From Planctomycetaceae bacterium (lineage in GTDB: Bacteria; Planctomycetota; Planctomycetia; Pirellulales; Pirellulaceae): 54,597 nucleotides of DNA. A program made the position numbers and the translations under genes. Under the pieces are notes generated by a model. It had not been told where the DNA came from. It searched no databases and worked only from the letters and a program-made list of their open reading frames with translations. Of the stretch, positions 46,974 to 54,597 are shown in pieces. Each line of letters begins with the position of its first letter. Within the stretch, counting starts at the first letter, position 1. The stretch covers positions 1 to 54,597 of the forward strand of contig JAJTFC010000010.1 of the NCBI GenBank assembly GCA_021298315.1. The letters are read 5' to 3'.

Positions 46974-48190
46974 TCCAGGAAATAATGAGTCTTTTGCGAC
47001 GCTTGTGGTCAAGCGTCGAGTTTAAGCTGATTGTAGCGTGGCTGTTGGTCGTCCTTGCCACGATGGCATTGGACACCAATTACGCCTACTGGAACAACCC
47101 GGCAGACTCAGCGCAATTGATCTTGCGCCGAACGGTTTTACTTGGGTTCTTTGCGATTGGATCGGCGATCATCATCATCTCGGGCGGCATCGATCTTTCG
47201 AGCGGTTCGGTCATCGCCATGAGTGCAACGGTTTTTGGATCCCTCATGATGATCCTCGATCCAGTGGGCTTCAAAGCGGGCCATGTCTCGACGACTGCCG
47301 TAATTCTAAGTATCGGTGGGACACTCCTTGTGGGGGGCATGGTCGGGACTCTGCATGCTTGGCTCATTACCAGTGTCGGGCTGCCTCCGTTTGTTGCTAC
47401 TCTAGCAACCTTGGTCGGCCTGCGCAGTTTTAGTCGTGGTTTAACTTCATCGATCACCATGGGTAAATCTCAAATCGATTTTCCAGACACGGGGCTTCGA
47501 GACGTTCTCAAGAATGTCACTTACATGTCGATTGTCTTCGTTGTCTTTGCGCTGCTGATGTGGTTCCTTATGAGCCGGACCGTCACGGGTCGGCATTTGC
47601 AAGCCATGGGTGGCAATGAACAAGCGGCCAAGCTCAGCGGCATCCGTACCGATCGTCTCAAATGGCTCGCTTATGTCATCGGGGCCGTTTCGGCATCGAT
47701 CGTAGGGATCATTTCATTCGCAGATGATGGCTCGGCCAAGCCCGATATCATGGCTCGTGGATACGAGCTTAACGCCATCGCCGCGTCGGTCATCGGAGGC
47801 TGCTCGCTCCAAGGTGGAGTTGGAACGATTCCTGGTACCATCTTAGGATGCTTGTTCCTCCGCACAATCATTGACGCAGTCCAAAAAATCGTCGGATCAG
47901 GGGCCGATGTCTACGAAGGGATGATCGTCGGGATTGTGGTGGTCGTGGCCGTTACATTCTCGCAGCGAGGTGGTGGCAAGCTGGCTGGTAAAAAGTACTT
48001 CTCCAACGGGATCGGCTGGAGTGTCATACCAACCCTAGGCCTTCTGGCTGGTTTGTCTTACTTGCTCTTCTTTGGTAAACGGGAGTGGTATGCCCCCTAC
48101 CAAGCCTACATGATCGGTGGAATTGTTGTCGCTGCTCTAGCAGCTCGTGCTTTCCTTGAATCGAATTCCAAGGCATCTGGTCAGTCATGA
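46970..48190 (+). CDS. Sugar ABC transporter permease (RbsC/XylH-like)
   Basis: 406 residues from the ATG at 46970 (overlapping the binding-protein stop); an ATG at 46985 with GGA just upstream is possible. About ten hydrophobic helices are visible. Family marks are 'IIISGGIDLSSGSVIAMSATVFG' (~73-95), 'HAWLITSVGLPPFVATLATL', 'GRHLQAMGGNEQAAKLSGI' with the coupling-helix EAA-like loop, and 'ARGYELNAIAASVIGGCSLQGGVGTIPGTILGCLF'. At ~406 residues it is longer than RbsC (~320), with extra C-terminal helices. It overlaps the ATPase start by 4 nt. Confidence 0.93.
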   Translation: MIQEIMSLLRRLWSSVEFKLIVAWLLVVLATMALDTNYAYWNNPADSAQLILRRTVLLGFFAIGSAIIIISGGIDLSSGSVIAMSATVFGSLMMILDPVGFKAGHVSTTAVILSIGGTLLVGGMVGTLHAWLITSVGLPPFVATLATLVGLRSFSRGLTSSITMGKSQIDFPDTGLRDVLKNVTYMSIVFVVFALLMWFLMSRTVTGRHLQAMGGNEQAAKLSGIRTDRLKWLAYVIGAVSASIVGIISFADDGSAKPDIMARGYELNAIAASVIGGCSLQGGVGTIPGTILGCLFLRTIIDAVQKIVGSGADVYEGMIVGIVVVVAVTFSQRGGGKLAGKKYFSNGIGWSVIPTLGLLAGLSYLLFFGKREWYAPYQAYMIGGIVVAALAARAFLESNSKASGQS

Positions 48191-49707
48191 CCCAACCGAT
48201 CGTCTCGATCCAACATATCAGCAAACACTTCGGCGGCACTCGAGCCTTGCACGAGGTTTCCTTTGATGTCTTGCCCGGCGAACTCCATGCGATCTGCGGA
48301 GAAAATGGCGCCGGCAAAAGCACCCTCATGAAGATCCTCTCGGGAGTGATCACCTCCTACGATGGGATACTGCTAGTCGATGGAGCAGAGGTTCACTTTA
48401 CCGGAACCAAAGATGCCGAGTCCGAGGGGATCAGCATCATCCACCAGGAACTGAATCTTGTAGAACAACTATCGGTCGCAGCCAACATCTTTCTAGGTCG
48501 AGAGCTTAGCCAAGTTTTTTTCTTTCGAGACGATCGCTCGATGGAACACCAAGCGGCATTGCTGCTGCGATCGCTCGATTGCGATATCCCCCCGAACCGG
48601 CTTGCCGGTTCCCTGCGCGTTGGCGACCAGCAACTGATCGAGATCGCCAAGGCACTGAGCCTCAATAGCCGCATTCTGGTCATGGACGAACCGACCAGTG
48701 CGCTGACCGAAGCCGAAGTCGAGCGACTCTATCGCGTCATCGCGAAACTCCGCAGCCAAGGGACAACGATCTTGTATATCTCGCACAAGATGGACGAAGT
48801 GTTCCATCTGTCGGACCGTATCACAGTCCTACGAGATGGCCAGTTTATAGCCACCCGCAACACCAAAGAGACTACCGCCAGCGAGATTACCAAGCTCATG
48901 GTCGGTCGAGATATCGAGTCGCTCGATCTTGGTCCCCGCAATCCGCGAGGTGACTTGGTGCTGGAAGTCAGGAACCTATCACTCGCATGGCCAGGCCATG
49001 CGCGAGGCTACCGATTGAAAGATATTTCGCTCGAACTCTATCGGGGTGAAGTGCTCGGGATCGCCGGCCTGATGGGAGCAGGACGAACCGAACTGCTGGA
49101 GTGTCTCTTTGGAGCCTCGACCTTAGAACCTACTGGGGAGATCCTACTCGATGGGGAATTGATCCGACCACGGCACCCGGCCCAGGCCAAGAAGGCTGGC
49201 TTGGCACTGGTGACCGAGGATCGAAAACGGCTGGGTATTTTCAATACGATGAATGTAGGGCGAAATATCTCGATGTGTTCGCTCGAAGAAGCGGTCTTCG
49301 GACCAATGCTCAGTCATTCGCAAGAGCAACAGCTCAGCTACTCGATGGTCAGCAAGCTAAAGATAAAAACCGCCGGGCTTACCCCGCCCATCGGATCGCT
49401 CAGCGGAGGTAATCAACAGAAGTGTATCGTCGGACGTTGGCTGCTGACGAATCCCAAGGTACTTCTCTTAGACGATCCAACGCGCGGAGTGGATGTGGGG
49501 GCCAAAGCCGAGTTGTATCGCGTGATACGGGGTCTATGCAGTGAAGGGCTTGGAGTGATCGTCACCAGCAGCGAGTTGCCTGAGCTACTGACCCTCAGCG
49601 ACCGCATCATGGTGCTGAGCGAAGGACGCAAGACGGCTGAGTTTCGAATCGAAGAAGCAACGCAAGAGAAGATTATGGAAGCAGCTACGAAGAGTTGGAA
49701 TTCTTGA
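48187..49707 (+). CDS. Sugar ABC transporter ATP-binding protein (two ABC domains)
   Basis: 506 residues with tandem ATPase domains like RbsA/XylG. First domain: Walker A 'GENGAGKSTLMKIL' (~39-52), signature-like 'LRVGDQQLIEIAKAL', Walker B 'ILVMDEPTSALTEAE', H-loop 'ISHKMDE'. Second domain: degenerate Walker A 'GLMGAGRTELLECLFG', full signature 'LSGGNQQKCIVGRWLL' and 'VLLLDDPTRGVDVGAK'. In this class the second site is catalytically weak, consistent with the missing Lys in its Walker A. It powers uptake of the sugar bound by the lipoprotein. Last gene of the operon. Confidence 0.95.
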   Translation: MTQPIVSIQHISKHFGGTRALHEVSFDVLPGELHAICGENGAGKSTLMKILSGVITSYDGILLVDGAEVHFTGTKDAESEGISIIHQELNLVEQLSVAANIFLGRELSQVFFFRDDRSMEHQAALLLRSLDCDIPPNRLAGSLRVGDQQLIEIAKALSLNSRILVMDEPTSALTEAEVERLYRVIAKLRSQGTTILYISHKMDEVFHLSDRITVLRDGQFIATRNTKETTASEITKLMVGRDIESLDLGPRNPRGDLVLEVRNLSLAWPGHARGYRLKDISLELYRGEVLGIAGLMGAGRTELLECLFGASTLEPTGEILLDGELIRPRHPAQAKKAGLALVTEDRKRLGIFNTMNVGRNISMCSLEEAVFGPMLSHSQEQQLSYSMVSKLKIKTAGLTPPIGSLSGGNQQKCIVGRWLLTNPKVLLLDDPTRGVDVGAKAELYRVIRGLCSEGLGVIVTSSELPELLTLSDRIMVLSEGRKTAEFRIEEATQEKIMEAATKSWNS

Positions 49708-49782
49708 AGTCGCGATCGTCTATGACACCGTTGACGATGGCTATCGTATCTTGACCATCTTTGCAGCCAATCCAAAGGTGGA

Positions 49783-52122
49783 CTAAGGCAACTCGATGTT
49801 GATGGTTCGAGTGGCTTGATCCTTCTTGGTCACCTTTCCAAAGTCCACCGCCTTGATCGCATCATCAAAGGAACCGGAAAACCCGAGAGTAATCGTCGCT
49901 TTGTTTCCAGAGGAAGACATCTGAAAGTTCGCTACCTTAAGCTTCTCCTTGAGCTTCTCAAGAATTGATGCAGCATCCAATGCGGACTTCGATTCAAGAA
50001 CGAATCGGACGTTGGCCGACGAGGGTTCTGCAGGCGGAGGGAAGCCACCTGGAAACCCTGGCCCAGGTCGGCCACCGGGGCCTTGTGGGCCGGCAAATCC
50101 CGGCTCGCGACGGACTGGCCCCTCGGGTTGATTAGGCATCGAGCGAGGATCGCCACCGGCTCGCGATCGCCCAGCCTGCAATCCAGATGGTGCTGCACTG
50201 CCAAAAGGTGCTGACTCCGGATTACTACCTGGATTGCGTCTCCCAAGCCCTCCGCTTACCGCATCGCGCTGAACCAAATGGCTATTGACGCCATCGGCCT
50301 TGTTCTTCGCGGTTGTCCAAAGGTTACCGAACTGCCCCTCGGCATTCGATGACTTGTCCAAATCCGCTTTGGTTGACCAATAATCGCCGATCTGTTTCAA
50401 GGCTGCCAGCGTCGCACCTTTGTCGCCACCCTGGACGGCTTGCTCGAAAGGTCGCCGGAGCATACGCATGGCAACAAAGCCGGCTTGATTGGCTTGTTGC
50501 ATGAATTTCGCCGATCCGATTGGATCCCCTTTTGCCTGATGAACCAATCCTCGAACAAAGAGCATGAAAGGATCATTGAACGTTTTAAAGAGGGACTCGG
50601 CCGATTGATCGATCACGCCCAAGAGTGACTCGGGCATTCTCGGTTCGAGCGATGTCATTGCGAAGGATATTACGGCTAGATCCGCACCGGGGTCCCCTGG
50701 ATACTGTTTTTTGAAATCATTGATGAAACCGGCAGCATTGCTCGAGGATTGATCCAGCGCGTTGGCGACTTTGATCAGCATGGTCGTGCGGCTTGGTTCA
50801 TGACTAGCCAACCATTCGTTGATAGTCTTATTGCTCTTTTGCTTAAAATCTGGGCCAAGGTTCTGAGGCTCACGAAACCACAGTGGTGGAGATTGAATCA
50901 CCTCATTCCCCATCTCAAAATCGCCCGTTTGAGCAACGGTGCCATAGAATGAAAACGCCTTTCTACCGAACGAATTCGCTTTATCGATTCGCTTCTTATA
51001 CTCGGTATCGGATCCCGAACCGATCTGGATGACTTGATAGTCTCTGAGAAAAATCCAACCAGCCATTTGACTCATCGGTACTTGCCCCAGGACACTGACG
51101 ATGTCGACGATCTTAGGCTTATCCCCCGAGTTATCCAGCACCAGCAGCATGTAACCGAACCGAGGAGGTAAAAAGCCGTGAGTATCAGGCATGCTCGGTG
51201 GAGCGTTTCGGTTGCGGCCTTTGGCGTTGTAGAGGACAAGATCCGTTGCGTTGCTCTTGAATTCCTCCAAGCTGATGATCTGGGTAAGCTCAAGCATTTT
51301 ATCTGAGCTGTTGATCAATTGATGAGGATACTCTGGGTCGGAGTAATACCGCAGAAGCACTGCGGGCTGGCCCTCGTGACGGGTTTCACCCAGGACTCGC
51401 CAGTGCCGGAACCCCTCGTCCAATGGGGTGCTTTCGAGACTCTTGCTACGAAGATGGCCTAACACCCTGGGTGTCTTGAGCTTCTTCATGATCGCTTCCC
51501 AAGAAGCCGTTGGTCCATCATTGAGTCGTTTCTCGAAGTCTTCGTTGGCGATCATTCTCAAGGCCAGATCGGCGCTTCCTTGTCTGGCATAGCTTGCGAA
51601 CTCTTCGGCCAGTTTGAGCCCAGGACTATTGGGATTGGTCGTTTCTGGACCGACTGAACCTGAGATTGGTACAGTTGAATCACTGCCAGTGGGCGCACTG
51701 GTTGCGGGAAGCGGTTTGCTTTCAGCGGCTTGAAATGCACTGCTGACGGATGATTTGCGGTTAAGCATAAGCAGTCCCGCCACGACAACTAGACTTGCAG
51801 CACCAGCCCCAATAGCGATCCACTTCCCGATCGATTTATCAGAAGACTTTTTAGACCTGTAGGACAGAGTTGACGCGGGAGTCGATGGCAGGGAGTTTTG
51901 CTCAGAAGTCCAATCGGACTCATCGAGCGGGCTGGTCGCTTGCGCAGATTTAGCAATGGGCTTCGGTGTAGCTACTGCGGGGGCAGGTCGTTCCGGACGC
52001 GGCTCGGCAGCCGGTTTGATTTGAAGTTGAGTGCCGCACTTTGGGCAAGTGATTTTCTTTCCAGCAATCGATTCGCTCGAGCGAAGATTCGCTCCACAAG
52101 GACAACGGAATTGCACTGCCAT
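49783..52122 (-). CDS. Zinc-ribbon, single-pass membrane protein of unknown function
   Basis: 779 residues. It opens with a zinc ribbon (FRCPCGANLRSSESIAGKKITCPKCG, Cys pairs ~5/7 and 26/29) typical of planctomycete cytoplasmic N-termini. A Pro/Ala/Ser linker and one membrane helix follow (~110-128, 'WIAIGAGAASLVVVAGLLML'). The large extracytoplasmic part (~150-580) is helical and unfamiliar. The segment ~640-700 is Gly/Pro/Arg-rich and disordered-looking ('GPQGPGGRPGPGFPGGFPPP'), and the last ~80 residues form a compact alpha-beta unit ('NVRFVLESKSALDAASILEKLKEKLKVANFQM'). I recognise the general plan from planctomycete proteins but no function. Convergent with the sugar transporter. Confidence 0.75.
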   Translation of the reverse strand: MAVQFRCPCGANLRSSESIAGKKITCPKCGTQLQIKPAAEPRPERPAPAVATPKPIAKSAQATSPLDESDWTSEQNSLPSTPASTLSYRSKKSSDKSIGKWIAIGAGAASLVVVAGLLMLNRKSSVSSAFQAAESKPLPATSAPTGSDSTVPISGSVGPETTNPNSPGLKLAEEFASYARQGSADLALRMIANEDFEKRLNDGPTASWEAIMKKLKTPRVLGHLRSKSLESTPLDEGFRHWRVLGETRHEGQPAVLLRYYSDPEYPHQLINSSDKMLELTQIISLEEFKSNATDLVLYNAKGRNRNAPPSMPDTHGFLPPRFGYMLLVLDNSGDKPKIVDIVSVLGQVPMSQMAGWIFLRDYQVIQIGSGSDTEYKKRIDKANSFGRKAFSFYGTVAQTGDFEMGNEVIQSPPLWFREPQNLGPDFKQKSNKTINEWLASHEPSRTTMLIKVANALDQSSSNAAGFINDFKKQYPGDPGADLAVISFAMTSLEPRMPESLLGVIDQSAESLFKTFNDPFMLFVRGLVHQAKGDPIGSAKFMQQANQAGFVAMRMLRRPFEQAVQGGDKGATLAALKQIGDYWSTKADLDKSSNAEGQFGNLWTTAKNKADGVNSHLVQRDAVSGGLGRRNPGSNPESAPFGSAAPSGLQAGRSRAGGDPRSMPNQPEGPVRREPGFAGPQGPGGRPGPGFPGGFPPPAEPSSANVRFVLESKSALDAASILEKLKEKLKVANFQMSSSGNKATITLGFSGSFDDAIKAVDFGKVTKKDQATRTINIELP

Positions 52123-52200
52123 GGCTTGTTTTCTGAAAAAAGATTCGGTGAGATACTAAAACTTTATTTTATTTCAGCGGAAACGTTTGGCCAAGCGTTA

Positions 52201-52254
52201 ATTGTTCGACGGTTGTCCCAACCGCCCATTGTTCGACGGTTGTCCCAACCGTCC
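52201..52254. repeat. Two tandem 27-bp copies carrying a short hairpin
   Basis: 52201-52227 and 52228-52254 are direct repeats with one difference (C or T in ACCG[C/T]CC). Each holds ACGGTTG-TCC-CAACCG, a 6-7 bp hairpin. The second copy is the start of the first 138-bp-type unit. Confidence 0.9.
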
Positions 52255-52342
52255 CTGTGCCGAGCTTGCGAGGCGCGTCTGAGGGTGCTGAAAAGACGCC
52301 AAGCTAAAGCTTGTCGGCCAACGGCTGGGGACAGCCGTTGAA
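52231..52342. repeat. 5' part of the 138-bp repeat unit split by the group II intron
   Basis: This stretch matches the first ~110 bases of the intact units at 54313 and 54451, with divergence near the middle (GCGCGTCTGAGGGTGCTGAA). It ends at GACAGCCGTTGAA, just before the intron GTGCG; the unit resumes at 54291 with CAATCTGCCG. Joined, the copy is 134 bp. Confidence 0.85.
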
Positions 52343-52629
52343 GTGCGCCTCTGAAGGCGTCGAAATAGGAGGGTGCGAGTCCCTCTATGGGTTTGATTTG
52401 AACCCATTAACTGAAAGTAACTGCGTTCCTGTGAAGGGAGGTGGAGAGCAACTGAAAGTGAATTTCCAGTCCGTAGGATGACGAACACGTTTCGGCCTGT
52501 CGTTGCGGCGAGCCTGCTTTGAAATGGCGAAGCCTAAGATGCCTTTCGTAACCGGCACACCGGGTAAAACTAGGCAGTAGAAAGGTCAACCGGAGGGGTA
52601 AAACAAATTGATCCTCTGGGCAACGGGGG

Positions 52630-54201
52630 GTGGTTGGTGACGGAATGGAAAGAAGTTTCGACGAGATAAAGAGGGATATCCGCTTTCGGTCTAGTCGGAT
52701 CGGTCATACGAGACCAGCCTCCCCCAAAGGGCCAACAGGGCGTATGAAGGTCGCCGAAGCGGAAGTCAGAGCATTCATAGTAGCTTTGAAACAGGGTAAC
52801 TCCTGTGGAGCCAAGGGATGCAGGAAGATAGATTCGAGAAAGGACAGAATTTTGGAAGACAAATCGGAACAAGTGTCGCGTAAGCCGAAAGCAAACGTGA
52901 CTAAACCCACCGAAGAAATCCGTTCCCGATGGGAATGGACAGAACCGAGCGTCTGGACCGATCCGATGTTGACCACACTGGAACACAACAGTGTTCGAGG
53001 AGGGAGATGGCATAGTCTGGTCGACAAGGTCTACAACAAGGAAAACCTCCTGTCGGCTTACCGCAAGGTAGCTCGCAACAAGGGTGCTGCTGGTGTAGAT
53101 CATGTCACGATTGAGGAATTCACAGCGAATCTGACAAAGAATATATCCAAGCTCGAAGATCATTTGCGCAAAGGTACTTACCAAGTGCAAGGCATTCGGC
53201 GGGTTCATATTCCAAAACCAGGGACACACGAAACCCGACCTCTTGGTATCCCAACGGTGAGGGATCGTGTCGTGCAAGCTGCTCTACGTCATGTGATCGA
53301 ACCGATACTTGAACGGCAATTTGCCGAGCATAGTTACGGTTTTAGGCCGAATCGAGGATGCAAAGACGCGCTTAGGCGTGTCGATGGTCTATTGAAGAAA
53401 GGCTATCGATTCACGGTCGATGTGGATTTGAAATCCTACTTCGATACCATTCCACATGATCGCCTGATGGACGAACTGCGCAAGCTGATTTCGGACAATC
53501 GCGTATTGGGTCTGGTGGAGAAGTTTTTGAAGGCAAAGATCGAGGACGGCCTCGAAAGCTGGACACCGGAAAATGGAGCACCTCAAGGGGCAGTACTCAG
53601 TCCATTACTGAGTAATCTGTACCTCAATGAGCTTGACCATCTGATGGCATCTGCGGGACACGAGATGACTCGCTACGCAGATGACCTAGTGATTCAATGC
53701 CGTACTCTCGAAGAGGCCCAGGCTGCGTTGGAGAAGGTGCGGGAGTGGGTCTCGAAAAAGGGACTCACGCTACATCCAACCAAGACAAAAATTGTCGACG
53801 TGGATACAGATGGTTTCGACTTCCTAGGATATCGCTTCATCAAACATCGTCGGTATCCCCGACGTAAGAGTATGAAGAAGTTCAAGGATGCGATTCGTTT
53901 CAAGACACGACGCAGCAATGGTCATAGCCTTCAAGCGATCATATCTGATCTAAACAGAACGCTAAGAGGTTGGTACGAGTACTTCAAACACAGTTGGAAA
54001 TCAGTATTTCCGGAAGTGGATGGGTACGTTCGAGGTCGCCTCCGAAGTATTCTTCGTAAACGTGCTCGGCGTAAAGGTCGGGGACGGGGATTGGATCATC
54101 ATCGCTATCGCAATTCCTTCTTCGCAGAGCAGGGGTTGTTCAGCTTAGAGACAACCTATGCTCTTAACGGTCAGCCCTTTGAAAGGAAGCCAAAAGCTTA
54201 G
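52630..54201 (+). CDS. Group II intron reverse transcriptase/maturase
   Basis: Up to 523 residues from a GTG at 52630; an ATG at 52645 is also possible and the first ~120 residues are poorly conserved-looking. RT motifs appear in order: RT0 'RWHSLVDKVYNKENLLSAYRKVARNKGAAGVD' (~135-160), 'RRVHIPKPGTHETRPLGIPTVRDRVVQAALRHVIEP', 'FAEHSYGFRPNRGCKDALR', 'VDVDLKSYFDTIPHDRL', 'GAPQGAVLSPLLSNLYLNELD' and the catalytic YADD at 349-352. The thumb/maturase (X) region and a very basic tail (RSILRKRARRKGRGRG) follow. No HNH endonuclease domain is visible. The protein splices the intron RNA and copies it into new sites. Confidence 0.93.
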   Translation: MVGDGMERSFDEIKRDIRFRSSRIGHTRPASPKGPTGRMKVAEAEVRAFIVALKQGNSCGAKGCRKIDSRKDRILEDKSEQVSRKPKANVTKPTEEIRSRWEWTEPSVWTDPMLTTLEHNSVRGGRWHSLVDKVYNKENLLSAYRKVARNKGAAGVDHVTIEEFTANLTKNISKLEDHLRKGTYQVQGIRRVHIPKPGTHETRPLGIPTVRDRVVQAALRHVIEPILERQFAEHSYGFRPNRGCKDALRRVDGLLKKGYRFTVDVDLKSYFDTIPHDRLMDELRKLISDNRVLGLVEKFLKAKIEDGLESWTPENGAPQGAVLSPLLSNLYLNELDHLMASAGHEMTRYADDLVIQCRTLEEAQAALEKVREWVSKKGLTLHPTKTKIVDVDTDGFDFLGYRFIKHRRYPRRKSMKKFKDAIRFKTRRSNGHSLQAIISDLNRTLRGWYEYFKHSWKSVFPEVDGYVRGRLRSILRKRARRKGRGRGLDHHRYRNSFFAEQGLFSLETTYALNGQPFERKPKA

Positions 54202-54212
54202 CTATCGACTGG

Positions 54213-54246
54213 AAAGCCGGATGCGGGAAATCCGCCTGTCCGGTTT
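54213..54246 (+). ncRNA. Group II intron domain V
   Basis: A 34-nt hairpin, AAAGCCGG...CCGGTTT, with the AGC triad at 54215-54217, a two-nt bulge and a GAAA-type loop region. It is the catalytic core of the ribozyme. The AGC triad points to a IIA/IIB-like rather than a IIC intron. Confidence 0.85.
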
Positions 54247-54312
54247 GGAGGGAGGGGAGACGCAAACCAATGCGTCTTCCCTACCCCTATCAATCTGCCG
54301 TTGTACAATAGT

Positions 54313-54450
54313 GTTCGACGATTGTCCTCAATCGTCCCGGTGCCGAGCTTGCAAGGCGAGTCTGAAGAATCCAGGAAAGCAACGTCAAGCTAAAGCTTGT
54401 CGGCAAACGGCTGAGGACAGCCGTTGAACAATCTGCCGTTGAACAATAGT
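54313..54450. repeat. Intact 138-bp repeat unit, copy 1
   Basis: Carries three hairpins: GACGATTG-TCCT-CAATCGTC, CAAGCT-AA-AGCTTG and AACGGCTG-AGGA-CAGCCGTT, plus two ccgttgaacaat words at its end. It differs from copy 2 at 4 of 138 positions. No protein-coding sense is visible on either strand. Confidence 0.9.
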
Positions 54451-54588
54451 GTTCGACGATTGTCCTCAATCGTCCCGGTGCCGAGCTTGCGAGGCGAGTC
54501 TGAAGAACCCAGGAAAGCAACGTCAAGCTAAAGATTGTCGACAAACGGCTGAGGACAGCCGTTGAACAATCTGCCGTTGAACAATAGT
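54451..54588. repeat. Intact 138-bp repeat unit, copy 2
   Basis: Same layout as copy 1 at exactly 138-bp period; a third copy starts at 54589 and runs off the window. Its middle hairpin is weakened by one change (AGATTG for AGCTTG). Confidence 0.9.
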
Positions 54589-54597
54589 GTTCGACGA

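Larger units (their letters stand above)
52343..54290 (+). mobile_element. Group II intron, 1948 bp
   Basis: The 5' end is GTGCGCC, fitting the GUGYG consensus. The RT gene occupies the domain IV position. A 34-nt domain V with the AGC triad lies at 54213-54246, and domain VI follows with a likely bulged branch A at 54283, 7 nt before the 3' end (CCCCTAT). The ends are confirmed by intact neighbouring repeat copies: CCGTTGAA-CAATCTGCCG reads through uninterrupted at about 54421-54438. It sits directly after the repeat's AACGGCTG/CAGCCGTT hairpin. The RT has no visible HNH endonuclease, so target use probably relies on hairpin or fork structure; that is inference. Confidence 0.9.

Noticed and set aside
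49708..49782. Terminator between the sugar transporter and the zinc-ribbon gene
   Set aside because: Only a weak 6-bp ATCGTC/GACGAT pairing with a 12-nt loop and no T-run; not enough to call.
54290..54544. Small protein frames across the 138-bp repeats
   Set aside because: The frames exist only because the repeat length is a multiple of three; hairpin-preserving changes and absence of ribosome sites argue for non-coding DNA.
54313..54597. Integron attC sites in the 138-bp repeats
   Set aside because: GTTGAAC fits the GTTRRRY core, but no paired RYYYAAC site lies at the expected place and no cassette genes or integrase are seen.

Overview
The window looks like a piece of a Pirellulaceae-type planctomycete chromosome, or a close PVC relative. 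The evidence is the set of lineage-typical secreted proteins: a membrane-bound-dehydrogenase/HEAT/cytochrome protein with a Pirellula-type heme domain, a DUF1501 + DUF1549/DUF1553 (PSD1 cytochrome) pair, a zinc-ribbon protein with a G/P-rich C-terminus, DUF3500, a Ser/Thr kinase with an RDD membrane tail, and a 24-residue HTH N-terminus at the left edge that matches a family I know from planctomycetes. Many starts lack a clear Shine-Dalgarno sequence, and hairpin-rich repeats fill several intergenic gaps.

Layout. 1-72: start of an HTH gene running off the left edge, then about 750 bases with no convincing gene. 0.8-3.9 kb: TPR protein (-) and RluA pseudouridine synthase (+), divergent. 3.9-9.5 kb (-): DUF3500, mgtE, DUF3748/YidR-like and vWA genes, tightly spaced. 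9.6-13.3 kb (-): PVC dehydrogenase-cytochrome with a clean intrinsic terminator. 13.4-14.5 kb (+): ROK kinase. 14.5-22.2 kb (-): a run of envelope redox genes and phosphatase fusions (thioredoxin-YHS, beta-sandwich secreted protein, tyrosine phosphatase-cytochrome c-prime, possible small membrane protein, membrane TlpA-like protein, dual-specificity phosphatase fused to a macrodomain-like module). 22.4-24.4 kb (+): rho and rnpA. 24.4-28.3 kb (-): DUF1501 and PSD1 genes. 28.4-31.1 kb: tdh (-) and a polytopic membrane protein (+). 31.2-34.7 kb: NiFe-hydrogenase maturation genes, hypCDE (-) and hypAB (+), divergent. 34.7-37.4 kb (-): Ser/Thr kinase and aroB. 37.5-41.6 kb (+): coupled run of a D-amino-acid PLP enzyme, GT2, pepA and a soluble histidine kinase. 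41.7-43.2 kb (-): pheA and an rRNA-methylase-like gene. 43.4-45.4 kb (+): dnaK behind a textbook sigma-54 -24/-12 promoter. 45.8-49.7 kb (+): three-gene sugar ABC transporter. 49.8-52.1 kb (-): zinc-ribbon membrane protein. 52.2-54.6 kb: a tandem array of about 138-bp hairpin repeats interrupted by a 1948-bp group II intron encoding a reverse transcriptase.

The most unusual items are two phosphatase fusions (periplasmic tyrosine phosphatase with cytochrome c-prime; cytosolic dual-specificity phosphatase with a macrodomain-like domain), the sigma-54 element before dnaK, the intron whose exact ends can be read from intact repeat copies next to it, a hairpin that hides the ribosome binding site of the gene starting at 20830, and a family of 9-bp repeat/hairpin intergenic elements. 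No tRNA, rRNA or CRISPR array was seen. Family assignments come from recognising sequence patterns by eye; no database search was run.
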